From positions 1-6,670 of the forward strand of contig CAREUR010000028.1 of assembly GCA_948968885.1 (NCBI GenBank): a stretch of DNA of 6,670 nucleotides, written 5' to 3'. The notes beneath the pieces were generated by a model, which saw nothing but the letters and a program-made list of their open reading frames with translations, was not told the origin of the DNA and ran no database searches. The DNA comes from an uncultured Eubacteriales bacterium. Lineage in GTDB: Bacteria; Bacillota; Clostridia; Oscillospirales; Acutalibacteraceae. Both the position numbers and the translations under genes were made by a program. Of the stretch, positions 1-5,540 are shown piece by piece; the stretch's first letter is position 1, and every line of letters begins with the position of its first letter.

Positions 1-1037
1 TCAATCTGCATCAGGTTCGAATCGAGGGCAGTCTTATATGCCTCAAACCGCGTCTTTATGTCACCTTTGATGATTTCCTTTGTGTCAAAGGCAAAATACA
101 AGGACTTCTTCTCTTTTTCAAGAAGCAAGTCCCGGTTTAGCGCGCATTCAATTGTCTTCAGAATCGGCATTATAGCTGTCTTTATGAAGGTCTCCCAGTT
201 CCAGGTTGTTGGCACGCCGAAAATGTCCAAAATCGAATTATTAATTGAGTTTTTGTTTTCGTTTAGCTGCATCTCAACGCTGGTATTGCTGGCTTCTTGA
301 AAGGTCAGGCCGTCGTTTAGAATAATCATTTTTTCTTCGTTATTCGAATAAAACTTATCCCACGCGGCCTTCAAGGCGTCGATGGCCTCTTTGGTTAGCC
401 GGTTCTTGGCGTTTATAAAGCCTTTCTTGTTGCCGCCCGTGGATACTAGGTTTTGCTCAAATTTCAGCGTTGTATAGGCAACTTTTAAGAGCTCATTATT
501 TTCTTCAATAATCCCAACGCCGCGCGCTCCGTCTTTGGTTGACTTCATGATTTTCAAGAACTCAAACGGCTTGTAGGTTTGCCCTTGCACGCTGATATTG
601 TAATCCTTGAAAATTGGATCAACATTTTTCGTTATTAGAATATTGCTGCAATCGACGTAATTTAGTGATTTCACGGTATTTCTGCGCTTATTTATATACG
701 CGTAGGCGTTGCCGTTTAGCAAATAATCGCGAACCATAGCCTTTTTAAATTGCGTGCCATCAAGCGCATCTTTGGTGTCTTCGTTTAAAAGGCTACACCG
801 CGCGTCTTCCGGCACTTCTACGGTTTTCCGCTTACCATCGATGATCTCCTCTTTATACAGTTTTACCGGTATCATCGAAACCGTCTCGCAAATTAAATTC
901 ACGCACCGCGCCACGGCGGGAATATTGAGCGCTTTCTTTCCGTCTATTTCTTCGCCGCATAACAAAGACCGCAGCAGCACATCGTCTACCTGCGGCCTTC
1001 CTTCGGGCTCGAATCGATTTTTCTTAAATATGTTCAA
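1..1037 (-). CDS. HK97-family phage portal protein, 3' end cut by window
   Basis: This is the portal subunit, which forms the dodecameric ring at the capsid vertex through which TerL pumps DNA and to which the tail attaches. About 345 residues are visible. The reading frame is open to the left edge, so the C-terminal tail (the family usually runs to roughly 380-430 residues) is missing. Family-like features are an N-terminal segment NIPAVARCVNLICETVSMIP (38-57) followed by VKLY, a GNAYAYIN stretch (109-116), a DGARGVG segment corresponding to the family's GxSPI region, and YFAFDTKEIIKGD near the visible end. The start is TTG at 1037-1035: it lies seven bases after GAGGAG, an in-frame stop lies just upstream, and the first in-frame ATG is 55 codons in. 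It begins four bases after the SLOG gene's stop, so the two are probably co-transcribed. Identification rests on motif pattern and position beside TerL. Confidence 0.9.
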   Translation of the reverse strand, partial: MNIFKKNRFEPEGRPQVDDVLLRSLLCGEEIDGKKALNIPAVARCVNLICETVSMIPVKLYKEEIIDGKRKTVEVPEDARCSLLNEDTKDALDGTQFKKAMVRDYLLNGNAYAYINKRRNTVKSLNYVDCSNILITKNVDPIFKDYNISVQGQTYKPFEFLKIMKSTKDGARGVGIIEENNELLKVAYTTLKFEQNLVSTGGNKKGFINAKNRLTKEAIDALKAAWDKFYSNNEEKMIILNDGLTFQEASNTSVEMQLNENKNSINNSILDIFGVPTTWNWETFIKTAIMPILKTIECALNRDLLLEKEKKSLYFAFDTKEIIKGDIKTRFEAYKTALDSNLMQI

Positions 1038-1041
1038 ACTA

Positions 1042-1377
1042 TCACTCCTCTAAAATATGGACCTTCACCTGTTTGCCGGTCTGCCGGGCGTACTCTATGG
1101 TGTATTTCGTGCCGCGCGACTTGCCGTCCCAAATGGCAACCACCACATCGGCCCTTTGCACGATTTCTTTGTTTCTAACAAGCGGCGCGGACCGCCCGTA
1201 TTTGTTGTATTCGGGGCGTATCACTGTTTTTGAAATTCGATTTTTATCTGCCCATTTTTCGGCAAGCGTATCGATTCCAGCAGCGCCCCCGGATACGATT
1301 TCACGCGTTCCGGCCGGTATGAACTCAGATATATCCACGTTTGTTAGGTTCCTTGAGCCTATTATTGCTACTTTCAC
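1042..1377 (-). CDS. SLOG-fold (YspA/YpsA-like, DUF2493-type) protein
   Basis: This is a 111-residue single-domain Rossmann-like protein of the SLOG superfamily. Members bind nucleotides or nucleotide-derived ligands; the role of phage copies is not established. Visible family motifs are KVAIIGSR at the N-terminus (2-9), the glycine-rich VSGGAAGID (28-36), GRSAPLVRN (61-69), and the C-terminal ADVVVAIWDGKSRGT (76-90) followed by an amphipathic helix and GKQVKV. I chose the GTG at 1377-1375 because AAGGGTGAT sits six bases upstream and the family usually starts with MK(V/I)A(I/V)xGSR. A GTG three codons earlier (1386) has no spaced ribosome site. The gene is the first of the leftward unit with the portal, behind a good promoter at 1415-1443. 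Placement between terminase and portal is unusual. Function beyond the fold is not claimed. Confidence 0.85.
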   Translation of the reverse strand: MKVAIIGSRNLTNVDISEFIPAGTREIVSGGAAGIDTLAEKWADKNRISKTVIRPEYNKYGRSAPLVRNKEIVQRADVVVAIWDGKSRGTKYTIEYARQTGKQVKVHILEE

Positions 1378-1398
1378 ATTTATCACCCTTAAAATAAT

Positions 1399-1431
1399 CC
1401 ACCATTATTTCACCATAATACCACCATATAC
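1399..1431. repeat. Three tandem 11-base repeats (YCACCATWATW), operator candidate
   Basis: Three head-to-tail 11-mers lie at 1399-1409 (CCACCATTATT), 1410-1420 (TCACCATAATA) and 1421-1431 (CCACCATATAC). The CACC core falls at 1400, 1411 and 1422, about one helical turn apart. The array covers the -10 box, part of the spacer and the expected transcription start of the leftward SLOG-portal promoter. It lies between that promoter and the rightward RHH gene. Tandem short sites bound cooperatively by dimers are typical of RHH repressors, so the neighbouring RHH products are the natural candidates. That assignment is inferred. Confidence 0.7.
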
Positions 1432-1443
1432 ACATATTTTCAA
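1415..1443 (-). promoter_or_regulatory. Sigma70-type promoter for SLOG-portal genes
   Basis: On the minus strand, TTGAAA (1443-1438, 5/6 to TTGACA) is separated by exactly 17 bases from TATTAT (1420-1415, 5/6 to TATAAT). Transcription would start near 1408, about 30 bases before the SLOG GTG at 1377. It is the best-matching promoter found in the window. It is overlaid by the 11-base repeat array, which suggests repression. Confidence 0.65.
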
Positions 1444-1467
1444 TGCGAAAATATAAAATAGTATAAA
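1439..1467 (+). promoter_or_regulatory. Possible promoter for first RHH gene
   Basis: On the plus strand, TTCAAT (1439-1444, 3/6) lies 17 bases before TATAAA (1462-1467, 5/6), giving a start near 1474 and a short leader to the ATG at 1491. The -35 match is poor. It overlaps the -35 of the divergent leftward promoter, so the two would compete or be jointly controlled. Confidence 0.35.
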
Positions 1468-1490
1468 AATAGTGGAAAAAGGGTGAAAAT

Positions 1491-1676
1491 ATGAAGGATG
1501 ATAATGTTCTTAGATACACTCTGCGAGTGGACAAAAATTTGTTCAAAAAGTTTAGATATGTCGCGGAGTATAACGGCCGCTCAGCAAATAAAGAGCTTAT
1601 TCAACTGATGAAGGAAGTCGTTGAAACTTTTGAAAATAAACACGAAAAGATTGACATCATCTCCGATGAAATTTAA
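1491..1676 (+). CDS. Arc-like ribbon-helix-helix DNA-binding protein, copy 1
   Basis: This is a 61-residue protein with the layout of an Arc/CopG-type RHH repressor: a basic beta strand LRYTLRV (7-13), helix A roughly 15-28, the turn NGRSAN (29-34) and helix B running to about 50, then an acidic tail. The NGRSxN turn is shared with P22 Arc. Such proteins act as dimers, insert the paired strand in the major groove and bind tandem operators. AGGGTG lies six bases before the ATG. It is transcribed against the surrounding late genes. Over 46 aligned residues it shares 19 identities with the next gene (1810-1983), so the two are paralogs. Likely targets are the 11-base repeats just upstream and the dyads downstream. 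No partner toxin gene is visible, so a toxin-antitoxin role is not supported. Confidence 0.85.
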   Translation: MKDDNVLRYTLRVDKNLFKKFRYVAEYNGRSANKELIQLMKEVVETFENKHEKIDIISDEI

Positions 1677-1707
1677 GCCACCTTTACTGTTATCACCTTT
1701 TTTTAAT

Positions 1708-1734
1708 TTAATGTACTTAAATAAAGTACATTAA
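1708..1734. promoter_or_regulatory. Perfect 11-bp inverted repeat, operator candidate
   Basis: The left arm TTAATGTACTT (1708-1718) and right arm AAGTACATTAA (1724-1734) are perfect complements around AAATA. The arms are AT-rich and no T-run follows on either strand, which argues against a terminator. The right arm ends at the -35 region of the candidate promoter for the second RHH gene. Its half-site ATGTACTTWA resembles the ATATACTTAA of the next inverted repeat. Confidence 0.6.
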
Positions 1735-1758
1735 GAACATTATGTCTCTAAATATACT
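1731..1758 (+). promoter_or_regulatory. Candidate promoter for second RHH gene
   Basis: TTAAGA (1731-1736, 4/6 to TTGACA) is spaced 16 bases from TATACT (1753-1758, 5/6 to TATAAT). Transcription would start near 1765, leaving a ~45-base leader containing GAGGTGA before the GTG at 1810. The -35 touches the first inverted repeat and the -10 lies inside the left arm of the second, as expected for an autorepressed promoter. Confidence 0.45.
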
Positions 1759-1795
1759 TAAAATCAACTTGTTGAACAAACTATTTAAGTATATT
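1751..1795. promoter_or_regulatory. Perfect 12-bp inverted repeat with 21-base spacer, operator candidate
   Basis: AATATACTTAAA (1751-1762) and TTTAAGTATATT (1784-1795) are perfect complements separated by 21 bases. That spacer contains a smaller dyad, TCAAC-TT-GTTGA. Together with the repeat at 1708-1734 this gives four copies of a TRTACTTWA half-site in alternating orientation ahead of the second RHH gene. The arms cover the -10 box and lie just before the ribosome site, so they could act on DNA (repressor) or on RNA (occluding translation). Confidence 0.6.
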
Positions 1796-1809
1796 ATGAG
1801 GTGATTTAA

Positions 1810-1983
1810 GTGGAAAAAGAAAAACATCTTGGCATAAGGGTAGATAACGAGTTGCACTTTAAACTTCACTATATTTCTAAATACGAAGGCCGCTCCGCCA
1901 ATGGTCAGATTTTATACCTGATTCAAACGTGCATAAGGGAATTTGAGAAAAAGCACGGCAAAATTGAGTTGCCCAAAGATTAA
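1810..1983 (+). CDS. Arc-like ribbon-helix-helix DNA-binding protein, copy 2
   Basis: This is a 57-residue paralog of the preceding gene. It starts at GTG 1810 behind GAGGTGA (1798-1804). The fold elements are strand HLGIRV (6-11), helix A about 14-27, turn EGRSAN, helix B to about 48, and a lysine-rich tail ending KIELPKD. The strand differs from copy 1 (LGIRV versus YTLRV), so the DNA sequence it reads may differ. The shared RVD, GRSAN and FExKHxKI blocks mark a duplication. Its TAA overlaps the TAA of the convergent large-terminase gene in the sequence TTAA (1980-1983), with no terminator between them, so transcripts from either side would run into the other gene. The two dyads upstream suggest autoregulation. 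Confidence 0.82.
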   Translation: MEKEKHLGIRVDNELHFKLHYISKYEGRSANGQILYLIQTCIREFEKKHGKIELPKD

Positions 1984-3656
1984 ACAACCTGAACAACCCA
2001 GCCGTCATTGAAAATCACGTCCTGTTGCAATAGGTAGACCGCGTTGATAAGCGCCACCACCATGTCTACTTTGCCGCAGGATTTTTTCTTTGTGACATAC
2101 CGATTCATGTTCGTATCGTAGGTGCATCGGGCGTTTTCGAAGTTTATCTCTAACAGCGTGTTTTTTTCGTATTCAAACTCGCCGTCCGTGATTTTCTCGT
2201 ACAAAAGCTTTGTTGGCGGATGCAAGGTATCGCTGTGTTGCCGAATTTCAACGGTGTTGTAAGCTTGATTCCACTTCTGCGCGCTGGAGATGGCGTTGTA
2301 CCTATCAAAACCGATGGCCCTCACCGTCACGCCGTATTTCTTCTCGATTTTAAACACAAAATCCTCGACAACGCTGTAATCAATCGTCTTATTGCCGCAT
2401 GCGATGCACTTGCCTTTGGCCATAAACCGGCGATAATCAAGCTTCTCAAACTTGTTTTTCTCTTCAATTCGGCCTTCAGGGATGAACGAAACCACGTCGG
2501 CTAAGATTTTACCGTCTTCCTCCGCACAAATCGCAACCGCGGTGTTATCGTTTGACATCGATAAATCCACGCCAACATAGACCTCGCGCCCGGCCCAATC
2601 GATTTTGTTGACTCGGCAAGCCTGAAGATACTTGATATCAACGAAGCTCTCGGTGCCAGCGCCCTGATAAATGATGTTACAATGCTTCGTCAAAAAGTTT
2701 TCCCTTGCTGATTCAATTGCAATCGCGCGGGCTCGCTTCTTCAAGAGGTCTTCCCAAATTTCAGGTATTTCTAAGGCCACGGGGTTCGCGTGTTTCAAGA
2801 TTGTATCATTAAACGCCCAATCATCGGTGTTTTCAGGCTCATAAAGCAGGGAAAAGACTGTATCATCGGCCTGCGTACCATCTAAAACCCGTTTTGCGTA
2901 GTTAACTTCGTCTTCAAACGGGTTGTTCGCCGTCGGATATTTCGTAGAAATTATGCATCCGAGCTTATTCAAAATGTTGAGCTGGCCGGATCGCATAGCT
3001 TCAATCGCATATGAATTTGGCAGCGCGCCGACCTCATCGGCCAAAAACACGTTTGGAAGCTTACCATCCATGCGGCTATTTGAGTAATTCAGCGGCACAT
3101 AGCGGTTTTCGTTGGGCATGAATTGGATATAATCGCGTAAAACCTTGAACCGCGGCCTTTCATTGTGCAAATAGATAAGCGGGCTGCTCTTCAAAATTTC
3201 TTCAATTGCTGTCTTTACTTCGCGCGATAAGGCCCCGTCTGGCGCCACTGAATAGAACTTGCTGAACTTCGGCTCCAACAAAAAAAGCAACACGAAAATG
3301 GTTGCTATTGTGAAGGTCTTAAAATTTTTCCGGGCGATTTCTAAAATTGCCGTCTCATAACGCCGTCTGTCGGGGTTTTCGCGATGTGCAATACAAAGGA
3401 TCGCCGCGTAAAACAGCCACTGATACCCGCATGAGCACTCATAAATACTGCAGCCGGCCTTTAAACCGCGCGGCATTACTAGCATCCTTAAAACTTTGTC
3501 GATTTGCTGCAGTTTTTCCTCATCTAAAAAATACTTATCTGAGTTTCCATCGCAGATTTGGATGAACTCTTCGCACTGCTTTATGACGTATTTTGGCGCT
3601 GCAATCTCACGTTTTACCACGCCCTCCGCGTATTTATAGCTTTGATGGGCAATCAT
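1980..3656 (-). CDS. terL: Phage terminase large subunit (TerL, Terminase_1/HK97-like)
   Basis: This is the 558-residue ATP-driven DNA packaging motor and headful/cos nuclease. The N-terminal ATPase has a Walker A-like ARKNFKT (108-114), Walker B VFLADE (203-208, catalytic E208) and a coupling motif IISTKYPT (235-242). The C-terminal RNase H-like nuclease has GVDLSMSNDNTA (362-373, metal ligand D364), AIGFDRYNA (447-455, D450) and GKVDMVVALINA (528-539, D531). Length and motif order are those of complete TerL proteins. A CxxC pair (417, 420) inside the nuclease region (GKCIACGNK) may be a local metal or loop feature. The ATG at 3656 overlaps the stop of a 20-codon ORF (ATGA), and its own ribosome site is weak (AGGTAAG), so translation is probably coupled. 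Phenylalanine replaces the common glycine in Walker A (ARKNGKS/T), probably a subfamily trait. Confidence 0.95.
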   Translation of the reverse strand: MIAHQSYKYAEGVVKREIAAPKYVIKQCEEFIQICDGNSDKYFLDEEKLQQIDKVLRMLVMPRGLKAGCSIYECSCGYQWLFYAAILCIAHRENPDRRRYETAILEIARKNFKTFTIATIFVLLFLLEPKFSKFYSVAPDGALSREVKTAIEEILKSSPLIYLHNERPRFKVLRDYIQFMPNENRYVPLNYSNSRMDGKLPNVFLADEVGALPNSYAIEAMRSGQLNILNKLGCIISTKYPTANNPFEDEVNYAKRVLDGTQADDTVFSLLYEPENTDDWAFNDTILKHANPVALEIPEIWEDLLKKRARAIAIESARENFLTKHCNIIYQGAGTESFVDIKYLQACRVNKIDWAGREVYVGVDLSMSNDNTAVAICAEEDGKILADVVSFIPEGRIEEKNKFEKLDYRRFMAKGKCIACGNKTIDYSVVEDFVFKIEKKYGVTVRAIGFDRYNAISSAQKWNQAYNTVEIRQHSDTLHPPTKLLYEKITDGEFEYEKNTLLEINFENARCTYDTNMNRYVTKKKSCGKVDMVVALINAVYLLQQDVIFNDGWVVQVV

Positions 3657-3715
3657 TTTGGCTTACCTGCTAGAATTTCAAGCGATATGTGCTCATTTAA
3701 ATTTATTCGTGTCAT
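3653..3715 (-). CDS. 20-codon leader ORF coupled to terL
   Basis: The ORF starts ATG (3715-3713) seven bases after a strong AAGGAG and encodes 20 residues beginning MTRINLNEHIS and ending AGKPK. Its TGA (3655-3653) overlaps the terL ATG as ATGA. The AAGGAG itself lies within the last codons of the PnuC-like gene (3720-3935). The good SD and exact stop/start overlap indicate that it is translated and delivers ribosomes to terL, whose own SD is weak. Whether the peptide has any function is unknown. Confidence 0.6.
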   Translation of the reverse strand: MTRINLNEHISLEILAGKPK

Positions 3716-3719
3716 AAAA

Positions 3720-3935
3720 CTACTCCTTATTTTCCCACTCCAAAATGCCCCAGATAGACATTATAAACTGGACACAGTCTAAAAACGCCCTTCCGTAGAC
3801 TCCGTGGTAAAAATCTAAACTAAACCAAAAAACTTCGCCAAGTGCCCAAATGTAAAAACATATAACTTTTTTCTTGACGTTGAAAATATTTCCTATAAGC
3901 GATAAAATCGCTAAAAGCCAAGTAATATCAAACAT
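3720..3935 (-). CDS. Half-length PnuC-like small membrane protein
   Basis: This is a 71-residue, very hydrophobic protein with three likely membrane spans: about 4-20 (ITWLLAILSLIGNIF), 23-43 (KVICFYIWALGEVFWF) and 49-66 (RAFLDCVQFIMSIWGILEW). The pattern GNxxxxKKKxxxFYIW...YGRAxLDxVQxxMSIWGILEW resembles one three-helix repeat of PnuC nicotinamide riboside transporters. Full PnuC proteins have seven spans, so this would be a single repeat that could function only as an oligomer, in the way SemiSWEETs do. ATG 3935 follows AGAGG at eight bases. It lies between the small- and large-terminase genes. The PnuC link comes from pattern recognition, and an unrelated phage membrane protein is possible. 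Confidence 0.65.
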   Translation of the reverse strand: MFDITWLLAILSLIGNIFNVKKKVICFYIWALGEVFWFSLDFYHGVYGRAFLDCVQFIMSIWGILEWENKE

Positions 3936-3971
3936 TTATACTGCCTCTTTAAAATTTTTAAAAGCCTCGTA

Positions 3972-4325
3972 TTAATTGCTTCCGTTTATTATTTTCATCA
4001 GTGGATCCTCCTCTTTTGTCCTTTCGTCGTCAAAGCCATTTATTATTTTCATTATTGTGCTAACAGTTCTGTTTGCGCTATCAGTCGTTCGATTATATGC
4101 ATTTATTGCCGGATTATCATATAAGTTCTGCCGACCTTTAACATACTCTTTTGTAATTAAAGTCCCATTTTCCTTCAGCGCTCTTTCAAGATCGTTTAAC
4201 ATTTGTATTTGCACCTGGTACCTCTTAAAGGTAGTTATAAAAAAGAAATTCTGCTGAACTCCTCGTTCCTCTGCTATTTTCAGAATTTCTTCTGCCTGTT
4301 CCTTTAACTTCATCTTTCTTTCCAT
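3972..4325 (-). CDS. Probable terminase small subunit (P27-like)
   Basis: This is a 117-residue, mostly helical, charged protein two genes ahead of terL, where TerS is expected. The block MLNDLERALKENGTLITKEY (42-61) followed by VKGRQNLYDNPAINAYN (62-78) matches the general shape of P27-family small terminases: a helix, a short 'eeG' loop, then NPAI and a final helix. TerS recognises the phage DNA end and presents it to TerL. I start it at ATG 4325 because GGAGGTG lies seven bases upstream. A GTG at 4340 would place that SD inside the coding region. The C-terminus repeats MKIING (92-97 and 110-115), mirrored in DNA by a 17-base near-identical repeat (3982-3998 and 4036-4052). No classic helix-turn-helix is obvious, so confidence is moderate. 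Confidence 0.62.
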   Translation of the reverse strand: MERKMKLKEQAEEILKIAEERGVQQNFFFITTFKRYQVQIQMLNDLERALKENGTLITKEYVKGRQNLYDNPAINAYNRTTDSANRTVSTIMKIINGFDDERTKEEDPLMKIINGSN

Positions 4326-4343
4326 TATTGCACCTCCCACGAT

Positions 4344-5540
4344 TTATTCGCTAATTTTTATTGCCTTCTTGCCGGTTAAATTTTCCCAGCGTTTTATAAT
4401 CACATCAACGTAATTTGGCGAAAGCTCCATTAAATATGCAGTTCTCCCATTTTGTTCACATGCAATTAATGTCGTTCCGCTGCCTCCAAATAGATCCAGC
4501 ACTATGTCTTCTTTTTTGGTATTATTTTTTATCTGATAATCAAAGAGCTTAACTGGTTTCATCGTCGGATGCTCTTCCGACTTTTGTGGCCTTTCGCAAT
4601 CTATCACAGTCGACTGCTTCCTATCATTGTTCCAAAAATGTGGCGCACCGCCTTTCCAGCCATACAAGCACGGCTCGTGTTTCCAATGATAATCCTGCCT
4701 TCCAAATACCATATTATTTTTGTTCCAAATAAGGCATTGCCTTACTTGCCAGCCAACTATCAAGCATGACTGGCGAAAACTGAATCCTTTTACGTCTGAA
4801 TGCCATATATAAAATGCTGCACCTGCTCTCATTACACAGTCTGCGTTGTAAAAGCTCAAATTCAAAAATTCTTCAAATTTTTCATCTGACATATTGTCGT
4901 TTACAATTTTTAATGAACTTGAATTTTTCCCGGTGTAATCGACATTATATGGTGGATCAGTCAGTAATAAGTCGGCTTTTACTCCGCCCATCAATTTTTC
5001 AACATCATTAATGCTAGTACTATCGCCGCACATTAACCTATGCTTTCCTAACTGATATACTTCTCCAATTTTAGACCTTGGCTTTTTCTGAACTTCTGGG
5101 ATCTCATCTTCTTTAACGTCAGTCTCTTCCAAATCAAATTCTATATCATCTATAGAAAAGCCAGTCAATTCAACGTCAAAATCAAGTTCTTTGAGCTCTT
5201 CCAGCTCCTTGCTCAATATGGACATATCCCAGCCAGCATCTTCAGCTAATTTATTATCTGCAATTATGTATGCGGCTTTTTGTGTCGCAGTCAAATCTTC
5301 TATGAATATACATGGGACCTCTTGAAGCCCTAGTTTTTTCGCGCCCAAAATGCGTCCATGTCCCGCAATTACAGTGTATTCGCTGTCAATCAAAACTGGG
5401 TTTATAAATCCAAATTCTTTTATACTATCTGCGATTTTTTTTATCTGCAAATCATCGTGCATTCTTGCATTCCTTGCATAAGGCTTGATTTTTTCTATTT
5501 TAACATTTTCGTATTTTCTCAATTCTTTGCGCTCCTTCAC
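4344..5540 (-). CDS. ParB-like domain fused to beta-class DNA methyltransferase (N4/N6)
   Basis: This is a 398-residue two-domain protein. Residues 11-115 are ParB/Srx-like: VKIEKIKPYARNAR, IADSIKEFGFINPVLID and the phosphate-binding-type AGHGR (59-63). Residues 158-398 form an S-adenosylmethionine-dependent amino-methyltransferase with LLTDPPYNV (192-200, catalytic motif IV), HPTMKPV (324-330) and DLFGGSGTT (349-357, SAM-binding motif I). DPPY before FGGSG is the beta-class order, so the product is N6-methyladenine or N4-methylcytosine; the target site cannot be read. This fusion recurs beside terminase genes of Bacillota phages and is thought to modify phage DNA. No restriction enzyme is adjacent. 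The start is uncertain: GTG 5540 has a poor SD, while a TTG at 5522 sits nine bases after AAGGAG. The segment is more AT-rich than terL. Confidence 0.93.
   Translation of the reverse strand: MKERKELRKYENVKIEKIKPYARNARMHDDLQIKKIADSIKEFGFINPVLIDSEYTVIAGHGRILGAKKLGLQEVPCIFIEDLTATQKAAYIIADNKLAEDAGWDMSILSKELEELKELDFDVELTGFSIDDIEFDLEETDVKEDEIPEVQKKPRSKIGEVYQLGKHRLMCGDSTSINDVEKLMGGVKADLLLTDPPYNVDYTGKNSSSLKIVNDNMSDEKFEEFLNLSFYNADCVMRAGAAFYIWHSDVKGFSFRQSCLIVGWQVRQCLIWNKNNMVFGRQDYHWKHEPCLYGWKGGAPHFWNNDRKQSTVIDCERPQKSEEHPTMKPVKLFDYQIKNNTKKEDIVLDLFGGSGTTLIACEQNGRTAYLMELSPNYVDVIIKRWENLTGKKAIKISE

Noticed and set aside
1073..1456. 127-codon plus-strand open frame opposite the SLOG gene
   Set aside because: It is antisense to a protein with full SLOG motifs, and its 3' part reads through the promoter and operator region.
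1325..1546. 73-codon minus-strand open frame across the divergent promoter region
   Set aside because: It crosses the promoters, the 11-base repeats and the start of the first RHH gene, is hydrophobic shadow sequence and has no SD.
1708..1734. Inverted repeat as a terminator for the first RHH gene
   Set aside because: The stem is almost entirely A/T and neither strand has a following T-run; position at a promoter fits an operator better.
1491..1983. RHH pair as antitoxins of a toxin-antitoxin module
   Set aside because: No toxin-sized partner ORF is adjacent on the same strand; both genes encode complete RHH proteins.
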